Shown here: one piece after another, positions 1 through 8,240 of the stretch
Position numbering within the stretch: the stretch's first letter is position 1
Layout: every line of letters begins with the position of its first letter
Assembly (NCBI GenBank): GCA_018829205.1
Contig: JAHJUE010000022.1
Location: 456,690-520,689 of the forward strand
Source of the DNA: Bacteroidota bacterium
Lineage (GTDB): Bacteria; Bacteroidota; Ignavibacteria; Ignavibacteriales; Melioribacteraceae
Direction: 5' to 3'
Length of the DNA: 64,000 nt
Position numbers and translations under genes: made by a program
Notes under the pieces: generated by a model
The model's database searches: none
What the model was told of the DNA's origin: nothing
Seen by the model: the letters and a program-made list of their open reading frames with translations, nothing else

Positions 1-440
1 GCAGAAAAGGTCTTATTCAAATCGCAAAAGATTTTGACGGAAGAGGCGGAAGTACGGAATTAACTAAATTGCTTGAAAGAGATTTCGGGATAAATAATTC
101 ATCACAGCTTATTACCGAAGTATACAGAAATAATTTTAATCTGGCTTCATTCGCTCCCAAAGTTATTGAAGCTGCTGAGAACGGTGATAAGTCAGCTCTT
201 AAGATTCTTGATGAAGAATCAGATGAATTAGTTCTGCACGTTAAATCAATGTTTAAAATGATAAATGAAGAAAATATGAAGTTATGTTTAGTAGGCGGAA
301 CAATTGCTACGGAAAATTATTATTCGGATTTATTCAAATCAAAAATTAAAAATCTTATTCCCGAAGTCAGTATTGTTAAAGCTGAAAACTCGCCCGCAAT
401 GGGTGCCGCATATATGGCTAAAAGTATTTCGCTAAAATAA
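1..440 (+). CDS. Amino-sugar kinase, BadF/BadG/BcrA/BcrD ATPase family (C-terminal part)
   Basis: The reading frame is open from the window edge (first full codon at base 3), so about 145 C-terminal residues are seen and the true start lies upstream. The visible part has the C-terminal half of the ASKHA fold: a helical stretch, then a glycine-rich LVGGTIATE segment near base 285 and a closing PAMGAAYMA helix. These are typical of N-acetylglucosamine or N-acetylmuramic acid kinases of the BadF/BcrA family. Known members phosphorylate GlcNAc, MurNAc or glucosamine with ATP in the cytoplasm. An AmpG-like permease lies 64 bp downstream and MurQ is in the same island, so a MurK/NagK-like role in muropeptide salvage is the natural inference. 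The N-terminal phosphate-binding motif is outside the window, so the substrate cannot be argued from sequence. Confidence 0.8.
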   Translation, partial: RKGLIQIAKDFDGRGGSTELTKLLERDFGINNSSQLITEVYRNNFNLASFAPKVIEAAENGDKSALKILDEESDELVLHVKSMFKMINEENMKLCLVGGTIATENYYSDLFKSKIKNLIPEVSIVKAENSPAMGAAYMAKSISLK

Positions 441-504
441 ATATTCAAACGCATATTTATGCTAAGACATTACCATTGGAAAATTCCCTGGAGTATATAG
501 TCTT

Positions 505-1791
505 ATGACCAATCAGAAAAAAACATCACGCAACCCTTGGGCCTGGGTTTCTACACTTTATTTTGCCGAAGGACTGCCGTATGTAATTGTAATGTCGGTT
601 TCCGTTATTATGTATAAACGTATGGGAGTATCCAACACTGATATAGCTTTGTATACAAGCTGGCTTTATCTGCCTTACACAATAAAACCGTTATGGAGCC
701 CTATTGTTGACTTGTTAAGAACAAAAAGATTATGGATTATTCTAATGCAGCTGCTTATTGGAGCCTCTCTTGCCGGTATAGCGCTTACTATTCCCGCCCC
801 GAATTATTTTCAGTATACAATGGCTTTTTTCTGGCTTATGGCATTCAGCTCAGCCACACATGATATTGCCGCCGACGGATTTTACATGTTGGGATTAAAT
901 AAACGTGATCAGGCATTCTTTATTGGCATTAGGAGTACATTTTACAGAATCGCGATGATTACAGGACAAGGACTTCTGATAATAGCGGCCGGTTATTTTG
1001 AAAACTCAACAGGCGGTAATATTCAGTTGGCCTGGACAATAATATTTTCAATATTGGCCGCCTTGTTCTTATTGTTTTTTATCTATCATAAAATTATTCT
1101 CCCTTTCCCCGTAACCGATAAGCCTGCAGTTACTCAAAGCGGCTCAAATATTTTTTCCGAATTTATTAAAACGTTTGTTCTGTTTTTTAAGAAGAAAAAC
1201 ATTCTTATTTTTATAAGTTTTCTGCTTATATACCGACTTGGCGAATCTCAGCTTGTAAAACTTGCTTCCCCGTTTCTGCTCGACTCAAAAGCATCGGGAG
1301 GATTGGGATTAACAACCAGTGAAGTAGGAATAGTTTACGGTACCGTTGGTATGGCGTCATTAGTGGCAGGAGGAATTCTGGGCGGATTTCTTGCGTCGCG
1401 GGACGGATTAAAATACTGGCTGTGGTGGATGGTTGCGGCTATCAATATACCCAACAGTGTTTATATTATTTTATCTCTTACACAAACAACTTCATTCCTT
1501 CTTATAAATATTTGCGTGGGCATTGAACAATTCGGGTACGGATTCGGGTTCACGGCATATATGCTTTATATGATTTATATTTCGGACGGTCAGCATAAAA
1601 CCGCGCACTTTGCAATTGCAACGGCATTTATGGCGCTTGGAATGATGATTCCGGGAATGGCAAGCGGATGGATTCAGGAAATGATAGGCTATCAATACTT
1701 TTTTATATGGGCTCTGTTAGCTACTATTCCCGCATTTCTGATTACTAAATTTATTCCGCTTGATCCTGAATTCGGACGTAAAACAGATTAA
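505..1791 (+). CDS. MFS permease, AmpG-like muropeptide transporter
   Basis: A 428-residue, very hydrophobic protein with about 12 predicted membrane segments. It opens with the AmpG-type stretch STLYFAEGLPYVIV near residues 16-29, and the loop SPIVDLLRTKRLWI lies near residues 64-80. It is a major facilitator of the AmpG subgroup, which in characterised bacteria brings GlcNAc-anhydroMurNAc muropeptides across the inner membrane. The ATG at 505 has a GGAG ribosome-binding site about 11 bases upstream. It sits between an amino-sugar kinase fragment and an NlpC/P60 endopeptidase gene whose start is 28 bp after its stop, so the block looks cotranscribed. The context (MurQ, NagZ, amidases) supports uptake of muropeptides or their sugars. 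Whether free sugars or peptides are carried is not visible. Confidence 0.82.
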   Translation: MTNQKKTSRNPWAWVSTLYFAEGLPYVIVMSVSVIMYKRMGVSNTDIALYTSWLYLPYTIKPLWSPIVDLLRTKRLWIILMQLLIGASLAGIALTIPAPNYFQYTMAFFWLMAFSSATHDIAADGFYMLGLNKRDQAFFIGIRSTFYRIAMITGQGLLIIAAGYFENSTGGNIQLAWTIIFSILAALFLLFFIYHKIILPFPVTDKPAVTQSGSNIFSEFIKTFVLFFKKKNILIFISFLLIYRLGESQLVKLASPFLLDSKASGGLGLTTSEVGIVYGTVGMASLVAGGILGGFLASRDGLKYWLWWMVAAINIPNSVYIILSLTQTTSFLLINICVGIEQFGYGFGFTAYMLYMIYISDGQHKTAHFAIATAFMALGMMIPGMASGWIQEMIGYQYFFIWALLATIPAFLITKFIPLDPEFGRKTD

Positions 1792-1819
1792 TTATTTTTT
1801 TAAGAATATAGAGTCTATT

Positions 1820-3016
1820 ATGATAAAATCAATTACTACCTTATTTATATTATTTTTAACTTTTTTAAACTTACCTGCGCAGGAAAATAATATGCAAGAG
1901 ATTATAAATATTATCGAAGAAATAAAATCCGGTTTTGCGCCCGATAAAAGAACCGCTCTATTTGACGTAAGTATATCAGGCGGAAACGATTTAATTGTTC
2001 TTTCCGGCGAAACAAATTTAATCGAAGCGGAAAATGAATTAATTGCCAGACTTAAAGAAAAAAGTATAATGTTTGAAAACAATATACGCCTGCTCCCCTC
2101 CGAAGAATTGGGTGGTAAGGTATATGGGATTATAAATCTTTCGGTCGCAAATATTAGATCAAAACATTCGCATAGCGCCGAACTAACTACTCAAGCCCTG
2201 CTCGGCACGCCGGTTAAAGTTCTTAAAAAAGACGACGGATTCTGCCTTGTACAAACTCCCGATAAATATATTTCATGGGTAGATAACAGCGGTGTTAAAT
2301 TAGTTAACAAGGAAGAACTTGAGAAATGGATTAATGCCGATAAAATTATTTTTAATTCCGAATACGGATTCTCATTCGCTGAAGCTGATATAAATTCAGA
2401 CCGCGTTTCGGATCTTGTCGCCGGTGATATTCTGATTAATTTGGGAAAAGAAAATAATTTTTATAATGTAGAATATCCCGACGGAAGAACAGCATTTATT
2501 GAAGCGGATAAATGCCTGGGATTAAATAATTGGTTTTCCGAAGCGTACCCGACCGAAGAAAATATTATTTCGACTGCCAAAAAATTTATGGGCATCCCTT
2601 ATTTATGGGGCGGCACATCAACCAAAGGAATGGACTGCAGCGGATTCACCAAAACTGTTTATTTCTTAAACGGGGTTGTTCTTCAAAGAGACGCTTCACA
2701 ACAGGTTAATACGGGAATTTTAGTAGATACAGAAAAAGGGCTGGATAATCTTAAACCGGGCGACTTATTATTTTTCGGGTTTAAACAAACAGAAGAAAAG
2801 AAAGAAAGAATTACGCATGTAGGTATTTATATCGGCAACAACGAATTTATTCATGCTTCAGGAAAGGTAATGATTAATAGTCTAAACCCGGATGCCGCGA
2901 ATTTCAGCGAGTACAGACTGAAACAATTTATTCGAGCAAAAAGAATTATAAATTCCGTTGACGATAACGGTATTACCTCCATAAAAAATAATAAATTTTA
3001 TTCGGGAGAATTTTAA
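1820..3016 (+). CDS. Exported SH3 / NlpC-P60 peptidoglycan endopeptidase
   Basis: 398 residues from the ATG at 1820, which begins a clear signal peptide (hydrophobic segment ending near LPAQ). A TTG 60 bases further upstream keeps the frame open but would put about 20 polar residues before the signal, so I reject it. Two bacterial SH3-like segments occupy roughly residues 85-240 and an NlpC/P60 domain follows to about residue 375. The catalytic Cys is C273 (motif MDCSGF), with H333 (ITHVG) and H345 (FIHAS) as the His residues. The family cuts gamma-D-Glu-diamino acid bonds in stem peptides, giving L-Ala-D-Glu. The stop overlaps the next ATG by one base (TAATG), so it is translationally coupled to the dipeptide epimerase that would act on that product. 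It likely acts in the periplasm. Confidence 0.87.
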   Translation: MIKSITTLFILFLTFLNLPAQENNMQEIINIIEEIKSGFAPDKRTALFDVSISGGNDLIVLSGETNLIEAENELIARLKEKSIMFENNIRLLPSEELGGKVYGIINLSVANIRSKHSHSAELTTQALLGTPVKVLKKDDGFCLVQTPDKYISWVDNSGVKLVNKEELEKWINADKIIFNSEYGFSFAEADINSDRVSDLVAGDILINLGKENNFYNVEYPDGRTAFIEADKCLGLNNWFSEAYPTEENIISTAKKFMGIPYLWGGTSTKGMDCSGFTKTVYFLNGVVLQRDASQQVNTGILVDTEKGLDNLKPGDLLFFGFKQTEEKKERITHVGIYIGNNEFIHASGKVMINSLNPDAANFSEYRLKQFIRAKRIINSVDDNGITSIKNNKFYSGEF

Positions 3017-4161
3017 TGAAACATAACAGGCGGCAATTTTTAACAAGATCCGGAATTATTGGCGGAACTGCTTTAACACTCGGATTAAATACTAATTTAT
3101 ATTCAAAAAATTTTAACATAACAAAGAAGAATGCAAATATGAAATTATCATTCAAACCCTACACGCTGGAATTAAAACACGTATTTACAATAGCTACAAG
3201 TTCAAGAAGCACAACCCCGGTAATGCTTACACAGATTGAGTATGACGGAGTAATTGGTTACGGAGAAGCTTCAATGCCTCCGTATCTGGGTGAATCGCAG
3301 GAATCTGCGTCGGCGTTTCTTTCCAAAGTAAATCTTTCACAATTCAAAGACCCATTTGAGATTGAAAGCATTCTTGAATACGTTGACGGAATAGCCGAAA
3401 AGAATACAGCCGCCAAAGCAGCCGTAGATATTGCACTCCATGATCTAATCGGAAAATTGCTGGGTAAACCGTGGTACAAAATTTGGGGATTTAAAAAAGA
3501 TACAACTCCTTCAACTTCCTTTACGATAGGCATTGATACCGATGAAGTTGTAAAACAGAAAGTTAAAGAAGCCGAAGTGTATAATATTTTAAAAGTTAAA
3601 CTTGGACGCGAAAACGATAAGGATATGATTAATACAATAAGATCGGTTACGGACAAACCAATAATTGTAGATGTAAATCAGGGGTGGAAAGAAAAAGAAT
3701 TCGCGCTTGAAATGATTAATTGGCTAAACGAAAGAAACGTAAAACTTATTGAACAGCCAATGCCGAAAGAACAGATAGACGATATGGCATGGCTTACCGA
3801 ACATAGCCCGCTCCCCACTTTCGCGGATGAATCGCTGCAGAGATTACCGGATGTAATAAAAGCTCACGGAGTTTATACGGGCATAAATATTAAATTGATG
3901 AAATGTACGGGTCTTCGCGAAGCGCATAAAATGCTAACTTTGGCAAAATCGCTGGGCATGCAGATAATGCTCGGCTGTATGACCGAAACATCATGCGCTA
4001 TTTCGGCGGCATCACAGCTTGCCCCGGAAGTTGAATGGGCTGATCTTGACGGAAATTTATTAATTAGCAATGATCCGTTTGAAGGCACAAAAATAATTAA
4101 CGGGAAAATTGAATTAACTGAAGATCCGGGAATCGGGTTATCAAAAGCCGCTTCGTATTAA
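3016..4161 (+). CDS. L-Ala-D/L-Glu-type dipeptide epimerase with a Tat signal
   Basis: A 381-residue enolase-superfamily protein. The muconate-lactonizing-enzyme-type barrel residues are present: K193 and K195 in KVKLG, metal ligands D219 (VDVNQ), E246 (IEQP) and D271 (ADES), and the opposite general base K293 (NIKLMK). This pattern fits L-Ala-D/L-Glu epimerases, which convert the L-Ala-D-Glu released from murein peptides into a usable all-L dipeptide. The first 35 residues are a twin-arginine signal (NRRQFLTRSG followed by a hydrophobic stretch), implying export in folded form. That is unlike the cytoplasmic E. coli enzyme. The start at 3016 is fixed by the TAATG overlap with the NlpC/P60 gene. 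A second Met near residue 42 could make a cytoplasmic form. Substrate specificity is inferred from context. Confidence 0.85.
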   Translation: MKHNRRQFLTRSGIIGGTALTLGLNTNLYSKNFNITKKNANMKLSFKPYTLELKHVFTIATSSRSTTPVMLTQIEYDGVIGYGEASMPPYLGESQESASAFLSKVNLSQFKDPFEIESILEYVDGIAEKNTAAKAAVDIALHDLIGKLLGKPWYKIWGFKKDTTPSTSFTIGIDTDEVVKQKVKEAEVYNILKVKLGRENDKDMINTIRSVTDKPIIVDVNQGWKEKEFALEMINWLNERNVKLIEQPMPKEQIDDMAWLTEHSPLPTFADESLQRLPDVIKAHGVYTGINIKLMKCTGLREAHKMLTLAKSLGMQIMLGCMTETSCAISAASQLAPEVEWADLDGNLLISNDPFEGTKIINGKIELTEDPGIGLSKAASY

Positions 4162-4166
4162 GTTTA

Positions 4167-4207
4167 TAAACCTTCGAGATTAATTAATCTCGAAGGTTTA
4201 TTTTTTT
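4167..4207 (+). terminator. Perfect 34-bp palindrome plus T-run, between convergent genes
   Basis: Bases 4167-4200 are a perfect palindrome (two 17-base arms, forming a hairpin with a TTAA-type loop), followed at once by seven T residues (4201-4207). It lies six bases after the epimerase stop and just beyond the end of the convergent transglutaminase gene. The T-run suits the plus strand. The palindrome itself could slow transcription from either side. Confidence 0.85.
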
Positions 4208-4208
4208 A

Positions 4209-5627
4209 TCAATTCAAATATTCAACATCCATATGGTAATCCCATTTATCGAAATAAAGATTACCTCCCTTCCATTCAACTTCGCCGCGTTGGAAATCGA
4301 CGGTTTCACTTCTGGGATAAATTTTAGCGGGATACAAATCTGATGAGTAATCATCATTAACAATAAAATGATATGCGTCCAATCCGCCAAGGAAAAACCA
4401 TCTTACATCTTCGTCATCAGAATCCGTTAATCCGAACGATTGATCAACGGGAACCCATCCGTAGCCTTCAAGATACATTTCCGCCCAATCATGCAGATTT
4501 AAACTACCGGGATGAAGCATCCACCCACTCTGCCATTTGGTCGGGATTCCGTTATATCTTGCTAAAGTCATAAATGTTAATGTTTTAATTCCGCAGTCGC
4601 CGTGACCGTTTGTAATGCAGTAGTCCGAAATATTATCAATTGTTGAATATTCTCTTGCGCCTGCCCATGGAATATTGTCATTTATCCATTTGTATATTTT
4701 TTTTGCAATTGCAAATTTATTTGTTTCGTCACCTGCAATTTCCTTCGACAAATCTTTGATTTTATTAGTGAATACTATATGAGGCGCTCTTTCAGCAGTA
4801 AATTCTTTATATAAATCCGAATCAGTTTTATATGGTTTAACACTATCAACTTGAATTCCTGTCCATTCATTCAAGCCGGTAAATTCTAATGAATATTCAA
4901 AAACAGTCGGCTCACCCTTAACGGATTCTTTTTCCAAATAAATAGTGCGCTGCATAATGCTGTTCGGTGCTATTATATAATTACCTGAATTAACCGAAAT
5001 CAATTTTATATCGGTCTGTCTCTTATAACCTTTTCTGGGGAAAGGCAGCCAGCATCTTATTATTTCCCCTTCCGGCACTGCATCCGCATCAACGGTTAAC
5101 TTATAATTGATTTTCATTTTCTGCGGTTTCACCAAAGAGACATTTTTATTTTTTGCTTCGTTTATAACTTCGGGCAGATAAGCTTCCAGAAATTCATCAA
5201 GTTTGTCTTTCTTGTCCCCTTCAATTTCAATTTTTCTTTTCTTGGCTTCTTTATTAATCCTGAATAAGTTTGTATGCGACCTGTTGAAATAATATTTTTC
5301 GCCGTCGATAACCTTATACTCAAGACTTCCGTCTTCTTCCCATTTTTTAATATCAGTTCCGGAAATATCAGGATAATAATTTTTTATATATTCGATTATA
5401 TCTTTTTCGGTTTTTCTGAAATCTTTGCGGATTCTATCCATTTTCTCTTTTTCAAAATTTAGATTATATAATTCGGTTTCGCTTAAATTTCCGTTAAGAA
5501 TTATTTCATCAATTAATTTTGAAGCTTTAGTAAAATCACCGTTTGAAATTTTCTCGTTTATATCCTGATATTTTGTCTGGGCTGAAATAATTGTCATAAA
5601 GCAAATTACCATAATTAATGTTTTCAT
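4209..5627 (-). CDS. Secreted transglutaminase-like cysteine protein
   Basis: 472 residues with an N-terminal signal peptide (hydrophobic, ending near IISAQ). The N-terminal third is charged and helical. Residues about 160-260 look like a beta-rich domain, and residues about 290-410 form a transglutaminase-like core. The Cys-His-Asp triad is visible as C345 (HGDCGI), H379 (LHDWAE) and D395 (VPVDQS). Bacterial members of this family are usually proteases or amidases on peptides or cell-wall material, not cross-linking enzymes. It is the last gene of the minus-strand cell-wall operon, 56 bp after the membrane acetyltransferase, and ends at a strong palindromic terminator. A role in trimming murein peptides is plausible but inferred from position. 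Confidence 0.78.
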   Translation of the reverse strand: MKTLIMVICFMTIISAQTKYQDINEKISNGDFTKASKLIDEIILNGNLSETELYNLNFEKEKMDRIRKDFRKTEKDIIEYIKNYYPDISGTDIKKWEEDGSLEYKVIDGEKYYFNRSHTNLFRINKEAKKRKIEIEGDKKDKLDEFLEAYLPEVINEAKNKNVSLVKPQKMKINYKLTVDADAVPEGEIIRCWLPFPRKGYKRQTDIKLISVNSGNYIIAPNSIMQRTIYLEKESVKGEPTVFEYSLEFTGLNEWTGIQVDSVKPYKTDSDLYKEFTAERAPHIVFTNKIKDLSKEIAGDETNKFAIAKKIYKWINDNIPWAGAREYSTIDNISDYCITNGHGDCGIKTLTFMTLARYNGIPTKWQSGWMLHPGSLNLHDWAEMYLEGYGWVPVDQSFGLTDSDDEDVRWFFLGGLDAYHFIVNDDYSSDLYPAKIYPRSETVDFQRGEVEWKGGNLYFDKWDYHMDVEYLN

Positions 5628-5683
5628 TTATATACCTTTATTAAATACCTTTAATTTTTCCCGGCAATAGTAACTCGGACTTT

Positions 5684-6799
5684 TTATAATTTTATGAAAA
5701 TTTGTTTTCTATATAAAAGCCAGATCAAGAACAGCCACAATAAAATATATGATACTGCAAACAACAGAGAAGCGTTTATTGGACTGGCAATCGGCAGATA
5801 AACATTATTAAATATAAATGTTTTTAAAGCGATTTCTTCACCGTTACTGCCTGTAATTTTTATTATGCCCATCAATTTTGCCATTAAACCCGAAAGAGCA
5901 AATACCGTTATTGCGTTTGTTCCGTATATATGAAAAGGTTTTGTCCACCATTTGTATCCTTTAACATCAATAAGCCAATAACAAACTGCTAAAAATACTA
6001 ATGCCATTCCTCCGGTATAAACTACATAAGAACTTGTCCATAAACTTTTATTAATTGGAAACCAAAAATCCCAAATATATCCGAGAGTCATTAATATATT
6101 TCCGTAAAAAAACATATATAATGTTTTTAAGGTTTTATCATCTCCGCTTTTTAACAAATAGCCTGTAAGTACTCCTAAAAGCGCCGTGCCTATTGCGGGA
6201 ATTGTTCCTAGAATTCCTTCGGGATCCCAGGTTTTAGAGTAACTCCATAAATGCCCGTTTAATAATAATCTGTCAATCCAGGCGCCCAGGTTTGCAGAAG
6301 GTTCAAGGCTGGGAGAGCCGACACCGGGAACCGGAATTAAAGTCATCATCCCCCAATATGAAAGGAGCAATGCAGAAATTACATAAACGATATTTTGTTT
6401 TTTCACATTTAGGAAAATAATAGAGGTAAAAAAATAAACAACAGCGATACGCTGAAGCACGCCGGGAATTCTAATTGTACTTAAATTAAAAAACGGGAAG
6501 CCCGCCAAAAACATACCTACTAGGAAAATACTTAAGCTTCTTCGAATCAGTCTTTTATAAACTTCTATATTGTTTCCGTTATCCCTGTATTTGGAAAGAG
6601 AAATTGTTGTTGTAACGCCTACAATAAATAAAAAGAACGGAAATATAAGATCGGTGGGTGTGCAGCCGTTCCACTCGGCGTGTCGCAGCGGCGGATAAAT
6701 ATCTGACCACGAACCGGGATTGTTTACCAGAATCATTCCTAAAATTGTAATTCCCCGGAACACGTCAAGCGATAAAAGTCTCTCTGTTTTCTTTTCCAT
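5684..6799 (-). CDS. NagX-like membrane acetyltransferase (heparan-alpha-glucosaminide N-acetyltransferase family)
   Basis: 371 residues with about ten membrane segments. The N-terminus LLSLDVFRGITILGMILVNN and the motif RHAEWNGCTPTDLIFPFFLF are the family hallmark. The His in RHAEWNG corresponds to the residue proposed to carry the acetyl group in the lysosomal enzyme HGSNAT. HGSNAT passes acetyl from cytosolic acetyl-CoA across a membrane to a terminal glucosamine. Bacterial relatives (NagX, DUF5009) occur in GlcNAc and chitin gene sets. Here it sits between a SpoIID-domain gene and a transglutaminase gene in a murein operon, so it may re-acetylate glucosamine residues in the periplasm before import or cleavage. 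The family is secure. The substrate is inferred. Confidence 0.8.
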   Translation of the reverse strand: MEKKTERLLSLDVFRGITILGMILVNNPGSWSDIYPPLRHAEWNGCTPTDLIFPFFLFIVGVTTTISLSKYRDNGNNIEVYKRLIRRSLSIFLVGMFLAGFPFFNLSTIRIPGVLQRIAVVYFFTSIIFLNVKKQNIVYVISALLLSYWGMMTLIPVPGVGSPSLEPSANLGAWIDRLLLNGHLWSYSKTWDPEGILGTIPAIGTALLGVLTGYLLKSGDDKTLKTLYMFFYGNILMTLGYIWDFWFPINKSLWTSSYVVYTGGMALVFLAVCYWLIDVKGYKWWTKPFHIYGTNAITVFALSGLMAKLMGIIKITGSNGEEIALKTFIFNNVYLPIASPINASLLFAVSYILLWLFLIWLLYRKQIFIKL

Positions 6800-6850
6800 G
6801 GATACTCTGATTAAATTAATGAACCAGTTGACTAATTTGTAAGAATTTTT

Positions 6851-8197
6851 CTATTCGTAAAGTTTTTTAATCTCGGCATTAGTGAAATAATGAAGCAGTA
6901 TTTTATCATAAGGGAATCCCTTTTCACCCATTACTGCGGCGCCTATTTGACATAAACCTACTCCGTGTCCCCATCCCGCTCCGATAAGTATAAATTTACC
7001 CGGTATATTGTTTTTAATATCATGTTTTTCAATTATAAACGCGGAGCTGTACAAATGTGATTGCGAAAGAGTTTTTCTTATTATTAATTCCTTCCCGATT
7101 GTTAATGATTTTTTAGTTCCTATAATTTTTAATTCTATCAGTCTCCCTGATACTCCTCTTTTTATGGGTAATAAGTCCAGTATGCTTCCAAAATCAATTC
7201 CCAAATTTTTATTAATCAAGGATGATATTTCTTTTTGGGAATATTCAATTTTCCACCGGTAAAAATCTTTTGTGCTTTGATCAAAATCAACAAGTATCTG
7301 CGATAATACTTTTTCATCAACAGTATTGCAGAAAGCGGGAGGATTTCCTTTAATCCATTTAACGGCTTCAATTTCATTTGTCAAATCCAAACCGCTGTTT
7401 TTTTCCGCGGGAATATTATCAACAACTTTTTTCAGGTAAGGATGTTCTACGGGTTCCCACACATTTTCGAAATTTTCGGATATCCCCCCGCATGATTTCG
7501 AATATCTCGCGTCGCAGATTTTATTGTTATACATTAGAAGCATGCCGCGCGTAAACTCAATAGCTTTCTTCGATTTCTCATCATAAATTTTTGTTATACC
7601 CTGGTAGCGCTGGCAATGGTCGTCGGCGCATACATCATATAAATCATGATCTTCTCTATCGAACCATTTAATAAGTTTCTCGTCATTTTCAATAAAACCC
7701 GGTGGTGTATTTCCCGATTCCTTTAACTCTCTGCTTTTTTCAATCTGCGCTATCAGCCAGCTTCTTGAAATAATAGAGTGCGCTTTTAATAATTCTTCGG
7801 AGCTTGTAGCGCTCATTTCCGAAGAGATAACGCTTGTTAAATATTCCTCAACCGGGATAATATTAACGGCGGTTAATTTATTATTTTCTTTTATAATTTT
7901 CAGCGAACCTTTGAATTTCTGATCTTCCTTTTTCTGCCAATGAAATTTTATTCCTATTACAACATCTTTTATTAAAAATGAATCCGCGTTAAAATCAGCA
8001 GGTTTAAATACAGATCCGTCGGGGATAATTAGTACGGAGCCGGAATAAATTAATTTGATCAATCCGTCTTCATGTATTACTCTTAATACGCCTGTAATTT
8101 CTTTATCGATTTCCTTGCAGTTAAAATTTCCGTCTAATTCAAATACTATTTCATTTTCATTAAGAATTGCAACGCTAACTTCCGGTTCTTTCATCAT
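6851..8197 (-). CDS. SpoIID/LytB-domain protein, no visible signal peptide
   Basis: 448 residues. An N-terminal beta-rich region is followed by a SpoIID/LytB core at roughly residues 95-300, with EYLTSVISSEMSATS (the Glu of SSEM matches the catalytic Glu of SpoIID) and the conserved ARYSKSCGG segment. The C-terminal motif GAGWGHGVGLCQIGA near residue 405 is also typical. SpoIID proteins cut glycan strands as lytic transglycosylases on denuded murein, and LytB-type proteins stimulate amidases. It is odd that it begins MMKEPEVSVAIL with no hydrophobic signal, and an in-frame stop lies three codons upstream of the first ATG, so export is not evident. Flanking genes encode an exported amidase and a membrane acetyltransferase. 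It may act on imported muropeptides, or use a route I cannot see. Confidence 0.82.
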   Translation of the reverse strand: MMKEPEVSVAILNENEIVFELDGNFNCKEIDKEITGVLRVIHEDGLIKLIYSGSVLIIPDGSVFKPADFNADSFLIKDVVIGIKFHWQKKEDQKFKGSLKIIKENNKLTAVNIIPVEEYLTSVISSEMSATSSEELLKAHSIISRSWLIAQIEKSRELKESGNTPPGFIENDEKLIKWFDREDHDLYDVCADDHCQRYQGITKIYDEKSKKAIEFTRGMLLMYNNKICDARYSKSCGGISENFENVWEPVEHPYLKKVVDNIPAEKNSGLDLTNEIEAVKWIKGNPPAFCNTVDEKVLSQILVDFDQSTKDFYRWKIEYSQKEISSLINKNLGIDFGSILDLLPIKRGVSGRLIELKIIGTKKSLTIGKELIIRKTLSQSHLYSSAFIIEKHDIKNNIPGKFILIGAGWGHGVGLCQIGAAVMGEKGFPYDKILLHYFTNAEIKKLYE

Positions 8198-8240
8198 AAT
8201 TCTTTACTCATTAAATATTTTATTAAAACATTTATTAAAA

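Noticed and set aside
1760..1819. TTG start extending the NlpC/P60 protein by 20 residues
   Set aside because: It would overlap the permease gene and put polar residues ahead of a good signal peptide. The ATG at 1820 fits better.
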